Shown: positions 16,335 to 25,003, counted from the stretch's first letter. The stretch: 64,000 bases of DNA from Sphingomonas paucimobilis NBRC 13935 (GCF_000739895.2 NZ_BBJS01000030.1:1-64000); one strand, 5' to 3'. Made by a program: numbers and translations. Notes: generated from the letters alone by a model not told the origin.

Positions 16335-17320
16335 GCGCGCACTGGGCCCAAATCGCCCTTGCCGACCGTGGCGCTCGCCAGCGTCAGCATGGCGTCGAGG
16401 CTCTTCTTGGCCTGAAGCCGCAAGCCTTCCTCGATCTCGACGCGCGGGGTCAGATCGCGGAGCGCCAGATACAGCTTCTCCATCGTGTTCAGCGCCATGT
16501 ACGGACAGATGTTGCAGTTGCAGTTACCGTCCGCACCGGGGGCGCCGATGAAGGTCTTGCCGGGCATCGCCTTTTGCATCTGGTGGATGATGTGCGGCTC
16601 GGTCGCGACGATCAGCGTGTCGCCGGGAACGGTCTGCGCGAACTCCAGGATGCCGCGGGTCGATCCGACATAATCGGCATGATCCAAGATCACCGCCGGG
16701 CATTCGGGATGCGCGGCGATCGGCGCATCAGGATGCTGGGCGCGCAGCTTGAGCAACTCGGTCTCGCTGAACGCCTCGTGCACGATGCACACGCCCGGCC
16801 ACAACAGCATGTCGCGACCGGTCTTGCGCAACAGATAGCCGCCCAGATTGCGGTCGGGGCCGAAGATGATCTTCTGCGCGGGGTCGATCTGCGCCAGGAT
16901 CTGCTCGGCCGACGAGGAGGTGACGATGATGTCGGACAGTGCCTTCACCTCGGTCGAGCAGTTGATGTACGTCAGCGCGATGTGATCCGGGTGCTGGGCG
17001 CGGAACTCGGCGAATTGCTCAGGCGGGCAGCTATCCTCCAGACTGCATCCGGCGGCCATGTCGGGCAGCACGACGATCTTGTCCGGCGACAGGATCTTCG
17101 CCGTCTCCGCCATGAAGCGCACGCCGCAAAAGGCGATGACGTCGGCATCGGTCGCCTGCGCCTTGCGGCTGAGGTCCAGGCTATCGCCGACGAAATCGGC
17201 CAGATCCTGAATCTCGGGCTTCTGATAATAATGGGCGAGGATGACGGCGTTGCGTTCCTTGCGGAGCCGATCGATCTCAGCGCGCAGGTCGAGGCCCGTC
17301 AGATTCGTCTGGATGGTCAT
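16331..17320 (-). CDS. nadA: quinolinate synthase, [4Fe-4S] enzyme
   Basis: NadA condenses iminoaspartate with dihydroxyacetone phosphate to quinolinate. The 329-residue protein shows AVILAHYYQKPEIQ, DFVGDSLDLSRKA, CGVRFMAETAKIL, and PDMAAGCSLEDSCP. The final cluster region includes CNCNICPYM. Three cysteines (in CGVRF, GVCIVHE or AHPECP, and CNCNIC) would hold the cluster. The ATG at 17320 has GGGGAGGG upstream on the minus strand; a longer in-frame start lacks such a site. Confidence 0.97.
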   Translation of the reverse strand: MTIQTNLTGLDLRAEIDRLRKERNAVILAHYYQKPEIQDLADFVGDSLDLSRKAQATDADVIAFCGVRFMAETAKILSPDKIVVLPDMAAGCSLEDSCPPEQFAEFRAQHPDHIALTYINCSTEVKALSDIIVTSSSAEQILAQIDPAQKIIFGPDRNLGGYLLRKTGRDMLLWPGVCIVHEAFSETELLKLRAQHPDAPIAAHPECPAVILDHADYVGSTRGILEFAQTVPGDTLIVATEPHIIHQMQKAMPGKTFIGAPGADGNCNCNICPYMALNTMEKLYLALRDLTPRVEIEEGLRLQAKKSLDAMLTLASATVGKGDLGPVRA

Positions 17321-17388
17321 GATCCCTCCCCTAGGGGCAAGGCGATGCCCCGACAATCGGGGACATGCCTATGGACGCGGCAATACGC

Positions 17389-18117
17389 CTAGCCCGCGTT
17401 GCCCAAAACCTCATCGACGCGACGGGTCGTGTCCCAACGTTCGTCATCGGCCGCCTCGTCGGCGAAGCGGACCTTGACTGTCGCCTCCACGCCGACCGCG
17501 CGCAGCGGCATGGCGAAGCTGCGTTCGACCGCGCGGCGCGTCGCATCGCGCGCCAGCTTCATCGGGGCGGGCGCGCGGGCCTGGCGCAACAACTCCACCT
17601 GGCCGGCCGACCGGTTGGCGGCGTCCAGCCGCTGCTCGGCATCGGTGAAGGTCGTCAGGACGCCGCCCGAACCATATTCGCGGATCGCGGCCAGATCGAC
17701 TTGCGGCCCATCGATCTCGACCGGCGGCAGCGTGACCGACAGCGTGTGATTGGCCGCGTCCCAGCGCACATCCTGCTGGCGCAGCTTGGCCAGATCGACC
17801 TCATAGCGGACCATGCCGGGCATGATCAGCGTGCGTTCGGTGGAGAAGCCGAGCTGCGACTGGCGCGAGGTGACGACGGCGACATAGCGCGCGGCGAAGG
17901 CCGACAGGCGGTTCTGCTCGCGCAGCCCCTCCAGGCTGGCGCGTGCGATCGTCGTGGGATCGGGGGTCAGCCGATCGGCGACATAGCGCTGGACACCCCA
18001 GACGACGATCAGCCCGGCGAGCACCAGCAGGATCAGGACACCTGCCGCCTTGGCCATGAACAGCCCGAAGCCGCCACGCCGTGTCTCGACCGGCGGGGTC
18101 ACGCCACGCTCGTCCAT
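17389..18117 (-). CDS. DUF4230 domain-containing membrane-anchored protein
   Basis: A 242-residue protein with a single membrane segment at about 22-44, placing the remainder outside the cytoplasmic membrane. The C-terminal region (YVAVVTSRQSQLGFSTERTLIMPGMVRYEVDL, in part, then VTLPPVEI) resembles DUF4230, a family of unknown function. It starts inside the last 19 bases of the MBL-hydrolase gene, so translation is probably coupled. The downstream gene is nadA, 68 bases on. Confidence 0.8.
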   Translation of the reverse strand: MDERGVTPPVETRRGGFGLFMAKAAGVLILLVLAGLIVVWGVQRYVADRLTPDPTTIARASLEGLREQNRLSAFAARYVAVVTSRQSQLGFSTERTLIMPGMVRYEVDLAKLRQQDVRWDAANHTLSVTLPPVEIDGPQVDLAAIREYGSGGVLTTFTDAEQRLDAANRSAGQVELLRQARAPAPMKLARDATRRAVERSFAMPLRAVGVEATVKVRFADEAADDERWDTTRRVDEVLGNAG

Positions 18118-18959
18118 GATGCTCCCTCCTCGCGGACCAGCCCGCGCGTTCGCAGGTCATAAAGATGCGCCAGCACCGAGCGTTCCGCCGCTGGCAGCAA
18201 TTGGGGGTTGAGCCCGACATACATGCGCGCGGTCATCGTCGGCACATCGCATGGACCGCTGCCGCCCAGCAATCGCAAGATCTGCCCCTCACGCTGCTTG
18301 CGATGGCCCAGCATCCCGCGTACCAGCCGGAGGGGATTGTCCACCGCTTCGCCATGCCCCGGATAATAGACCCGGTCGTCGCGCTCCGTCAGCTTTTCCA
18401 GACTGGCCATATAGGCGCCCATATCGCCATCGGGTGGCGAGACGATGCTGGTGGACCAGCCCATGACATGATCGCCAGAAAACAGCGCCTGGGTCTCGGC
18501 CAGTGCGAAGGCGAGATGGTTGGAGGTATGACCCGGCGTCGCGACGGCGCTGAGCGTCCAACCGCTCCCTGCTACGCTCTCCCCTTCGGCCAATACGCGA
18601 TCGGGGGCATAGTCGCGGTCGAACGCCGCATCCGACTGGCCACCTTCATAATCGGGCGCGAAGGGCGCGGCGCCCACGATGGGCGCACCGCTCGATCGGC
18701 TGAGCGGGCGGCTGGCAGGACTATGATCACGGTGATGATGGGTGATCAGGATGGCACGCACCGGTCGGCCGGCAATGGCTCGGTCCAGCGCAGCCAGATG
18801 GGTGGCGTCATCGGGACCGGGATCGATGACGGCGACGTCGGTATCCCCCACGACATAGCTTTGCGTTCCCGTGAACGTAAAGGGCGAGGGATTGGGAGCG
18901 AGCACGCGGGTGACCAGCGGCTCAAGCAGGATCGGAATGCCGGTCGGGTGCTCAGCCAT
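18099..18959 (-). CDS. MBL-fold metallo-hydrolase (LACTB2-like)
   Basis: A 286-residue metallo-beta-lactamase-fold enzyme. The metal motif THHHRDH lies at 73-79, and GHTSNH, SGDHVMGW and YPGHGE supply the other ligands. A C-terminal winged-helix-like stretch (about 235-286, ending RTRGLVREEG) matches the LACTB2/glyoxalase-II-like subgroup, some of which are endoribonucleases. The substrate is not evident. The frame is open further upstream, but only from ATG 18959 onward does it match the family; the remainder is antisense to the M56 gene. Confidence 0.88.
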   Translation of the reverse strand: MAEHPTGIPILLEPLVTRVLAPNPSPFTFTGTQSYVVGDTDVAVIDPGPDDATHLAALDRAIAGRPVRAILITHHHRDHSPASRPLSRSSGAPIVGAAPFAPDYEGGQSDAAFDRDYAPDRVLAEGESVAGSGWTLSAVATPGHTSNHLAFALAETQALFSGDHVMGWSTSIVSPPDGDMGAYMASLEKLTERDDRVYYPGHGEAVDNPLRLVRGMLGHRKQREGQILRLLGGSGPCDVPTMTARMYVGLNPQLLPAAERSVLAHLYDLRTRGLVREEGASWTSVA

Positions 18960-18995
18960 TGTGGAGCATGTGGGCAAGCCGCGAGCAAAGGGCAA

Positions 18996-19023
18996 CCCCT
19001 GCACCCGCTGACGGGTGCTGGGG
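18996..19023 (-). terminator. stem-loop between the M56 peptidase and MBL genes
   Basis: CCCCTGCACCCG and CGGGTGCTGGGG pair with one T-T mismatch around a four-base loop. It lies 28 bases after the M56 stop on the minus strand. A T-tract is lacking, so termination is plausible but not certain. Confidence 0.45.
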
Positions 19024-19051
19024 TCGAGTTTGGGGTAAAGTCGTGATCGCG

Positions 19052-20674
19052 TCAGTCGCGTTCGGCGTCCGCCATCTCCGCCCTCAGTTCGGCGGTCGCC
19101 TGATCCAGGCCGCTGAGTGCTTCGCGACGGGCTTCCTCTGACAGGTTGCGATTGTTGTCGATCGTGCGGCGGGCCATGGCGATGCTGGACAGGGCGATTC
19201 GCATGTTCGACTTGGCCATATGCTCGGCATCGACGGCGGAAAGCGCCGCGGTGCGCGCCGCCCGTTCGATCCGATCGGTACAGATGATCGTCACCTGCTG
19301 GCGGGTCTTGCCCTCGACCTTGGTATAGCTGGTGCGCATGTCGGAGTTGGCGGTACCGCAAGTCTCCGACCGGACCAGGGGCATCGGCGGCATGACAGGC
19401 ATGTCGCGCATCCGTACCATCCGTATGCCGTGCGGTGCGTCGATCCGCATCGTCTTTCCGTTGCGCAGGGTCACGGTATAGGGCGGCACCGGAGGCGCGG
19501 GTGGCGCAGCCGGAACGTCCGCCACCTGCCGTGCCATGGGAGCGACAGGCGCCGAAGGCGCGATCGGAGCCGTGGGGGCCGTGGGCTCGACCGCCTCTTG
19601 CGCTGCCACCGGAACAGCCGATGCATGGGGTGCGACCGGCACCTCGGGCATGGTTTCCACCGCCGCAACCGCCGGCAGGATCGGCTCCGCACTGGTCAGG
19701 TCGACGCCGATGGTCCGCTCGACCTTCTTGGTCAGCGCCGCCGCCGCCGGGGTGCCCGATGCGGTCACGCCCAGTCCTCCCAGCACCAGCAGCGATACGG
19801 TCGCCCCGCCCATCGCGAGCTGGCGACGCGATTTCGGAGAAGTGGTCAACATCTTCAGCCTCCCTTTCAAATCGTCGATGGTATGGAGATGGCATGCGCC
19901 CGACAACGCCCGGCCATGCGCGGCCTTCACGATGGCGCAGGCATAGACATGCCGGTCGGCGCGGCTGCGCCCCTTCAGGACGCGGGCGTCATTGGCGAGC
20001 TCCTGGTCGGCGCGAAAGGCGCGGAAAGCCCGCCAGGCGATGGGATTGAACCAGTGGAGCGCCAGCACGGTGAGCGCGATCCAGTTGGCGATCAGATCGC
20101 CGCGTTCATGATGGCCCAGCTCATGCGCCAGCGCCAGATCGCGCTCATCGGCGTCGTAGCGTTCGTCGAAATCGCGGGGAAACGCGACATAGCGGTGCCA
20201 GATGCCGAAGGCGAGCGGCCCTGGCGCGCCGTCGCTGGCGACGACCCACACGCCCTTTACCGCCTCCAGCGTGTCCGCCGAGGCGAGCAGCCGGGTGCGG
20301 AACCGCCAGTGCCGGAAAAGCTGAAAGCCCAGAAATCCCGCCGCCCCGATCATCCAGAACAGCGCGATACCCTGCCCCACCATCGGCCAGATGCTCGGCG
20401 CGGCGAGCGGCGTGGCGAGCTGTTCGGTGACCGGCACCATCACATAAGTGGCGAAACGCTCGCTTGCGGCCGCCAGCGGCGGGGTCGCCTGCTCGGACAG
20501 CCCGCGCGGCAGCGGCGGCAGGATCAGCCGAAGCAGCGGCAAGGCCCAGAGCGCATAGGCGATCTGAGGTCCGAAAGCCTCGCGAACACGGCGGCGGGCA
20601 AGCAGCACCAGCGCCATCAGCAGGGTGGAGGCGATCATCGCTTCCACCGCCCAGCCGAGTTGCGCGCCGCTCAT
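19052..20674 (-). CDS. M56-family membrane metallopeptidase (BlaR1/MecR1-like)
   Basis: A 540-residue protein. The N-terminal half has four membrane segments (about 7-25, 35-55, 95-120, and one after the motif) around the zinc motif HELGH at 184-188. The second half starts with a further hydrophobic segment (about 285-305). It then has a Pro/Ala-rich linker and an Arg-rich C-terminal region (about 450-540) with no penicillin-binding sensor. Related proteins respond to envelope signals by cleaving their partner BlaI repressor. The start overlaps the blaI-like stop by four bases, the usual repressor-protease operon. Signal unknown. Confidence 0.9.
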   Translation of the reverse strand: MSGAQLGWAVEAMIASTLLMALVLLARRRVREAFGPQIAYALWALPLLRLILPPLPRGLSEQATPPLAAASERFATYVMVPVTEQLATPLAAPSIWPMVGQGIALFWMIGAAGFLGFQLFRHWRFRTRLLASADTLEAVKGVWVVASDGAPGPLAFGIWHRYVAFPRDFDERYDADERDLALAHELGHHERGDLIANWIALTVLALHWFNPIAWRAFRAFRADQELANDARVLKGRSRADRHVYACAIVKAAHGRALSGACHLHTIDDLKGRLKMLTTSPKSRRQLAMGGATVSLLVLGGLGVTASGTPAAAALTKKVERTIGVDLTSAEPILPAVAAVETMPEVPVAPHASAVPVAAQEAVEPTAPTAPIAPSAPVAPMARQVADVPAAPPAPPVPPYTVTLRNGKTMRIDAPHGIRMVRMRDMPVMPPMPLVRSETCGTANSDMRTSYTKVEGKTRQQVTIICTDRIERAARTAALSAVDAEHMAKSNMRIALSSIAMARRTIDNNRNLSEEARREALSGLDQATAELRAEMADAERD

Positions 20675-21039
20675 GCCTTCAACTCCTTGAGCAGTGCCTC
20701 GATCTCGGAGATGTCCTGCGCGGTCAGTTCGTCCCGCTCGGCAAGATGCGCCACCAGCGGGGTCAGACGACCGCCGAACAAACGATCGATCAGGCGACGC
20801 GATTCGCCGACGACATAATCGTCCCGGGCGACCAGCGGGCGATAGAGATAGCGACGCCCCTGCTCCTCATGCGCGATCGCATTCTTGGCAAGCAAACGAC
20901 CGAGCAACGTCTTGACGGTGTTGGTGCTCCATCCACGCTCGGGATCGACACGCTCGGCGACATCCTGCGCGGTCAGCGGTGCGTCCTCCCACAGGACCTC
21001 CATCACCGCATGCTCGGCATCGCTGATCCGCTCGGCCAT
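20671..21039 (-). CDS. BlaI/MecI/CopY-family transcriptional repressor
   Basis: The 122-residue protein is a typical BlaI-family winged helix. It begins MAERISDAEHAVMEVLWEDAPLTAQDV (in part), and STNTVKTLLGRLLAK is the recognition helix. A C-terminal dimerisation region with the protease-cleavage area follows. It represses its own operon until the M56 protease cuts it. Twin TACAGACGTA sites lie 21-54 bases upstream of the start. A longer frame upstream is non-coding promoter DNA. No beta-lactamase gene is adjacent, so the operon probably handles another envelope stress. Confidence 0.92.
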   Translation of the reverse strand: MAERISDAEHAVMEVLWEDAPLTAQDVAERVDPERGWSTNTVKTLLGRLLAKNAIAHEEQGRRYLYRPLVARDDYVVGESRRLIDRLFGGRLTPLVAHLAERDELTAQDISEIEALLKELKA

Positions 21040-21060
21040 CGACTCGACTCCCCTTAAGAC

Positions 21061-21093
21061 TACAGACGTAATCCTAATTCGATTACAGACGTA
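21061..21093. promoter_or_regulatory. twin predicted BlaI-type operators
   Basis: TACAGACGTA occurs at 21061-21070 and again at 21084-21093. With flanks the two read ACTACAGACGTAAT and ATTACAGACGTAGT, each an imperfect palindrome built on TAC...GTA, as in BlaI/MecI operators. The spacing is 23 bases, about two helical turns. Confidence 0.65.
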
Positions 21094-21111
21094 GTCAATG
21101 GGGCTCAAATC

Positions 21112-21229
21112 TTTCCTCGCCTGCAAGGGGAGGGGACCATCCGAAGGATGGTAGAGGGGTGTCCCCGCTGGCCGTGGTACCCCTCCGTCAGCGCTGCACG
21201 CTGCCACCTCCCCTGCAAGGGGAGGAATG
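21112..21229. repeat. composite dispersed repeat with TCCCCTGCAAGGGGA ends
   Basis: Two TGCAAGGGGAGG modules at either end flank internal inverted segments (ACCATCC-GAAGG-ATGGT, and GTACCCCTCCGTCAGCGCTG). Related but shorter copies lie at 6975-7027 and 9866-9890. It fills the gap between blaI and the grxD terminator. I know similar blocks as frequent intergenic repeats in sphingomonad genomes, but could not search here. Confidence 0.7.
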
Positions 21230-21260
21230 AAAAAGGAGGCCGGATCGAAACCCGGCCTCC
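21230..21260 (-). terminator. intrinsic terminator of the grxD operon
   Basis: On the minus strand GGAGGCCGG pairs with CCGGCCTCC around a short loop and is followed by TTTTT. It lies 29 bases after the grxD stop codon. Confidence 0.85.
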
Positions 21261-21288
21261 CTCATTTCTCATGCCTAAAGATTGATGA

Positions 21289-21612
21289 TCAGGCCGTCTT
21301 CACGTCCTGCACCAGTTCGGCCAGTTCGCCGCTCTCATACATCTCCATCATGATGTCCGATCCGCCGACGAACTCGCCATTGACGTAGAGCTGCGGAATG
21401 GTCGGCCAGTCGGAATAGGCCTTTATGCCCTGACGGATCCCCTGGTCCTGAAGCACGTCGACGCTCTCGAACGGCACGTCGAGATGGTTGAGGATCGCCA
21501 CGGCGCGGCTGGAAAAGCCGCACTGCGGGAACAGGGGCGTGCCCTTCATGAACAGCAGGACAGGGTTGGCCTTCACCAGCGCATCGATCCGCGCATTCGT
21601 ATCGTCGGTCAT
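21289..21612 (-). CDS. grxD: monothiol glutaredoxin, CGFS type
   Basis: The 107-residue Grx4-type protein has the CGFS active site with C31, the GTP of KGTP in the glutathione-binding area, and the block WPTIPQLYVNGEFVGGSDI. Such proteins carry a [2Fe-2S] cluster with glutathione and pass it on, often in a complex with a BolA protein. A bolA-like gene lies directly upstream in the same operon, which supports that role. Followed by a strong terminator. Confidence 0.96.
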   Translation of the reverse strand: MTDDTNARIDALVKANPVLLFMKGTPLFPQCGFSSRAVAILNHLDVPFESVDVLQDQGIRQGIKAYSDWPTIPQLYVNGEFVGGSDIMMEMYESGELAELVQDVKTA

Positions 21613-21634
21613 ATCGGTCTTCCTTGGAAAGGGA

Positions 21635-21883
21635 TCAGGCGGTGGCCGCGTCGGCCGGTACCGCGGTGGTCAATTGCAGGGCGTGAAGCTCACCCCCCAT
21701 GCGCCCGCCGAGCGCGGCATAGACGGCGCGAGTCCGTGCGACCCGGCTCATCCCCGCAAAGCTGGCGGCGGTAACGTGCGCGGCATAGTGATCGCCGTCC
21801 CCGGCCAGGTCGGTGATCTCGACCGTGGCGTCCGGAATGGCGGCGCGGATCATCGCGGCGATATCGTCGGCGGCCATCGGCAT
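21635..21883 (-). CDS. BolA-family protein
   Basis: An 82-residue protein with the BolA fold signatures: VEITDLAGDGDHYAAHVTAASFAGMSRV (in part), with RTRAVYAAL and the C-terminal HALQLTT helix-strand. The conserved histidines in DGDHY and ELHAL could bind a shared iron-sulfur cluster with GrxD. The BolA-GrxD pairing acts in Fe-S delivery and iron signalling. The start at 21883 is followed by another ATG two codons on. Confidence 0.94.
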   Translation of the reverse strand: MPMAADDIAAMIRAAIPDATVEITDLAGDGDHYAAHVTAASFAGMSRVARTRAVYAALGGRMGGELHALQLTTAVPADAATA

Positions 21884-21884
21884 G

Positions 21885-22208
21885 TCAGCGGCTCTCCATC
21901 AACTGGCGGCGCGCCTCGACCATCTGCTCGTCAAGCGCGCGGCGAACCTCGGCCTCGTCGACATCGATACCGGCGGCGGTCAGGTCACCCAGCAGCTTGC
22001 GGATGACATCCTCATCGCCCGCTTCCTCGAAATCGGCCTGAACGACGGCCTTGGCATAGGCATCAGTTTCGGCGGGGGTCAGCTTCATGCGCTCGGCCGC
22101 CCATTGCGCAACCAGCCGATTGCGGCGCGCCGTGATGCGGAACACCATGTCCTGGTCGGCCACGAACTTGGCCTCAAATCCGCGCCTGCGCTCGTCAAAA
22201 CTATCCAT
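21885..22208 (-). CDS. DUF1476 protein, F1Fo-ATP synthase inhibitor subunit zeta
   Basis: The 107-residue, mostly helical protein opens MDSFDERRRGFEAKFVADQDM and continues FRITARRNRLVAQWAAE. This is the pattern of the alphaproteobacterial zeta subunit (DUF1476), which inhibits ATP hydrolysis by F1. The inhibitory N-terminal segment is intact. It lies one base upstream of the bolA gene on the same strand, forming a compact operon with bolA and grxD. The frame stays open upstream but lacks family similarity there. Confidence 0.93.
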   Translation of the reverse strand: MDSFDERRRGFEAKFVADQDMVFRITARRNRLVAQWAAERMKLTPAETDAYAKAVVQADFEEAGDEDVIRKLLGDLTAAGIDVDEAEVRRALDEQMVEARRQLMESR

Positions 22209-22336
22209 CGATCCGCCATCCCCCTGCCCGCTCACGGGCATATGAACATTGGCCTGAGATAGGCATGGCCGGCCACGCACGCAACCGATCCGCGCCACCA
22301 AGCCGCCAGCCACGCTTTCCGCCTGTGAACGCGACC

Positions 22337-22362
22337 GGAACGAAATGGCATGTGAAACGTAA
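22337..22362 (+). promoter_or_regulatory. weak EcfG-like promoter candidate
   Basis: GGAAC at 22337-22341 and CGTAA at 22358-22362 are 16 bases apart, close to the EcfG consensus GGAAC-N16/17-CGTT. It lies about 75 bases before a small membrane-protein gene. The -10 half deviates from GTT, so this is tentative. Confidence 0.35.
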
Positions 22363-22435
22363 TGTAAGTGAAATGACAGCAGGCGGAACACCGGCTCAAC
22401 CGGGATCAAACCGCCCAACTTTAGGAGAGAGTGTT

Positions 22436-22570
22436 ATGCGTGACCCTCTGCCCATTCCGCCCCGCGACGAGCCGCGGCAATCGCCCCCGATGACGGGGAT
22501 CGTCAACGGCATGATCGGATCGCTGGCCATCTGGGCGGTCATCGCCGGCGTCGTCGCCGTCGCGCACTGA
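22436..22570 (+). CDS. small single-pass membrane protein, 44 residues
   Basis: The short gene starts with an ATG preceded by AGGAGA at a good distance. Its product has a proline-rich N terminus (about 1-19) and one membrane helix (about 20-43, IVNGMIGSLAIWAVIAGVVAV). No family recognised. A stable hairpin follows 13 bases after the stop, and a possible EcfG promoter lies upstream. These features argue for a real gene, possibly part of the stress response. Confidence 0.6.
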   Translation: MRDPLPIPPRDEPRQSPPMTGIVNGMIGSLAIWAVIAGVVAVAH

Positions 22571-22583
22571 TCGATCATTACAT

Positions 22584-22617
22584 CGAACGGCGCCCCGATC
22601 TCTCGGAGCGCCGTTCG
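22584..22617 (+). terminator. hairpin after the 44-residue protein gene
   Basis: CGAACGGCGC and GCGCCGTTCG pair perfectly around a 14-base loop. The tail TGGTTC is not a real T-tract, so efficiency is uncertain. It could also serve leuD from the other strand. Confidence 0.55.
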
Positions 22618-22665
22618 TGGTTCAGTCCAATCGTAACCGGCGCAATAATCGCGCGCCTGAGAGTC

Positions 22666-23277
22666 TTACGATAGCGTTTGGCCCAGCCGCGCACGGCCCT
22701 CGATCCAAGGCCGCCCCTGTGTCATCTCGCCTTCATAACTGGCAATGGCATCGCCACGCTCGAGCGTAAGGCCGATCTCGTCGAGGCCATTCATCAGGCA
22801 CTCGCGCCGAAACGGATCCAGCTCGAACGCAAAGCGATCCTGAAACGGCGTTGTGACGGTCATCGTCTCCAGATCAACCGTGATCGGCTGATCCTGTGCG
22901 ACCTCGACCAAACGATCGATCGCCTCTTGCGGAAGGACGACCGGGACGATGCCGTTCTTGAAAGCGTTACCCGAGAAGATATCCGAAAAGCTCGGCGCGA
23001 TGACCGCCTGGATCCCCATATCGGCCAGCGCCCAGGCAGCATGTTCGCGACTGGACCCGCAGCCGAAATTGTCGCCCGCGATCAGGATCGGCGCACCGGC
23101 ATAGCGCGGGTCGTCAAAGATATTGCCTGGCTGCGCCCGTACCGTCTCGAACGCGCCTCGTCCCAGGCCAACACGCGTGATCGTCTTCAACCAATGCGCC
23201 GGGATGATGACGTCGGTGTCGATATTCTTGGCACCCCAGGGATAGGCGGTGCCGGATACGGTCGTAACCGGGTTCAT
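22666..23277 (-). CDS. leuD: 3-isopropylmalate dehydratase small subunit
   Basis: LeuD pairs with LeuC to isomerise 2-isopropylmalate to 3-isopropylmalate in leucine synthesis. The 203-residue protein shows [14 protein letters not shown], then [17 protein letters not shown] and [12 protein letters not shown]. The ATG at 23277 matches the usual N terminus. It follows leuC on the minus strand, with a tiny gene in the 174-base gap. Confidence 0.97.
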   Translation of the reverse strand: MNPVTTVSGTAYPWGAKNIDTDVIIPAHWLKTITRVGLGRGAFETVRAQPGNIFDDPRYAGAPILIAGDNFGCGSSREHAAWALADMGIQAVIAPSFSDIFSGNAFKNGIVPVVLPQEAIDRLVEVAQDQPITVDLETMTVTTPFQDRFAFELDPFRRECLMNGLDEIGLTLERGDAIASYEGEMTQGRPWIEGRARLGQTLS

Positions 23278-23347
23278 TCCAATTCCTGTCCTTCGACCCG
23301 CCGGACCGCCCGCTATCCCCGATAGCGACGACGACCAGGCCCAGGCC

Positions 23348-23455
23348 TTAGCGCGTGTGTTCGGCCGTGGCGGGGCGCGACGCGATCCCGGCGGCATAGG
23401 CAGCGGCACCGCACAGCACGGCGCCGGTTACGAGCAGAACCAATACATGCTTCAT
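23348..23455 (-). CDS. tiny hydrophobic protein encoded between leuC and leuD, 35 residues
   Basis: The start ATG overlaps the leuC stop as ATGA, the usual form of translational coupling. The product begins [23 protein letters not shown], a basic N terminus with one hydrophobic segment ending near AYA-AG, and closes with a short polar tail ([12 protein letters not shown]). It could be a small membrane protein or a secreted peptide with a signal sequence. No family recognised. The position and coupling are the main evidence. Confidence 0.55.
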   Translation of the reverse strand: MKHVLVLLVTGAVLCGAAAYAAGIASRPATAEHTR

Positions 23456-24921
23456 GATGCCATCACTCCCCTGTCTTCATGGCGGAAATCCTGGACCATC
23501 AACTCTCTAACGTCAGAAAGGCGCCCGGTCACGGCCGCAGCCGCCGCCATGGCTGGCGACAGGAGATGGGTCCGAGCGCCGGGCCCCTGACGCCCGACAA
23601 AGTTACGGTTGGAAGTGGAGGCGCAGCGCTCGCCTGCCGGCACCTTGTCCGGATTCATCGCCAGGCACATGGAACAGCCCGGCTCGCGCCATTCGAAGCC
23701 GGCCTGGAGAAACACCCGGTCGAGCCCCTCGGCCTCGGCCTGACGCTTGACGAGCCCCGATCCGGGGACGACCAGCGCGCGGACGCCGTCCGCCACCTTG
23801 CGGTCGCGCGCCACGGCAGCGGCGGCGCGCAGATCCTCGATGCGGCTGTTGGTGCAACTGCCGATGAAGACATGCTGGACGCCGATGTCCTGCATCGCAG
23901 TACCCGGCTCCAGCCCCATGTACTCCAGCGACTTGCGCGCCGCCGCTCGCTTGGAGGCATCGGCAAAGCTGTCGGGATCGGGCACGATGCCGGTGATCGG
24001 CACCACATCCTCGGGACTGGTGCCCCAGGTCAGGTTGGGCGCGATATCGGCCGCGTCGAGCGTGACAACCTTGTCGTAGACCGCAGCCGGATCGCTGGGC
24101 AGAGTCCGCCACCAAGCCACCGCCTTGTCCCAATCCTCGCCCTGTGGCGCCATTGGGCGGCCCTTCAGATAGGCGAAGGTCGTCTCGTCCGGCGCGATCA
24201 GGCCGGCGCGCGCACCGCCCTCGATCGACATGTTGGCGATGGTCAGGCGACCTTCGACCGATAGGTTGCGAATGACGCTGCCGGTGAACTCGATGACATG
24301 GCCGGTGCCGCCCGCCGCACCGATCTTGCCGATGATCGCCAACACCACGTCCTTGGCCGACACGCCATAACCCAGCGTGCCATCGACGCGCACTTCCATC
24401 GTCTTGGAGGGCGAGAGCAGCAAGGTCTGGGTGGCGAGCACATGCTCGACCTCCGACGTGCCGATGCCGAAGGCCAGCGCGCCCAATGCGCCATGCGCCG
24501 AGGTATGGCTGTCGCCACACACCAAGGTCGTGCCGGGCAAGGTAAAGCCCTGTTCCGGCCCGACGACATGGACGATGCCCTGCGCCGCCGCGGTCGCGTC
24601 GATATAGTCGATGCCGAATTCGGCGGTGTTGCGGCGAAGCGCCTCCAACTGCTGCGCGCTTTCCGGATCGGCGATGGGCAGCAGGCGGCCATTCGCGTCG
24701 ACACGCGGCGTCGTGGGCAGATTATGGTCGGGCACCGCCAGCGTCAATTCTGGACGACGCACCTTGCGCCCGGCCGCACGAAGCCCCTCGAACGCCTGGG
24801 GGCTGGTCACCTCATGAACGAGATGGCGGTCGATATAGATGAGGCAGGTGCCATCGGGCCGCCGTTCGACAACGTGCGCGGCCCAGATCTTCTCGTACAG
24901 AGTCTGGGGTCGTTGGGCCAT
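23452..24921 (-). CDS. leuC: 3-isopropylmalate dehydratase large subunit
   Basis: The 489-residue aconitase-family protein carries the [4Fe-4S] cysteines in [12 protein letters not shown] and [11 protein letters not shown], with [30 protein letters not shown] (in part) for substrate binding. Its opening [13 protein letters not shown] and [15 protein letters not shown] are standard. It acts with LeuD in the cytoplasm. No leader peptide or obvious attenuator appears in the 170 bases upstream, which carry a dispersed inverted repeat instead. Confidence 0.97.
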   Translation of the reverse strand: MAQRPQTLYEKIWAAHVVERRPDGTCLIYIDRHLVHEVTSPQAFEGLRAAGRKVRRPELTLAVPDHNLPTTPRVDANGRLLPIADPESAQQLEALRRNTAEFGIDYIDATAAAQGIVHVVGPEQGFTLPGTTLVCGDSHTSAHGALGALAFGIGTSEVEHVLATQTLLLSPSKTMEVRVDGTLGYGVSAKDVVLAIIGKIGAAGGTGHVIEFTGSVIRNLSVEGRLTIANMSIEGGARAGLIAPDETTFAYLKGRPMAPQGEDWDKAVAWWRTLPSDPAAVYDKVVTLDAADIAPNLTWGTSPEDVVPITGIVPDPDSFADASKRAAARKSLEYMGLEPGTAMQDIGVQHVFIGSCTNSRIEDLRAAAAVARDRKVADGVRALVVPGSGLVKRQAEAEGLDRVFLQAGFEWREPGCSMCLAMNPDKVPAGERCASTSNRNFVGRQGPGARTHLLSPAMAAAAAVTGRLSDVRELMVQDFRHEDRGVMAS

Positions 24922-25003
24922 GATGCGGCGCTGTTATCCGAAAAGGTGCGAAACGCAAAGGCTTTGCGCAATGTTATTTCGATTTGACGAGGGTTTCCCT
25001 TGG

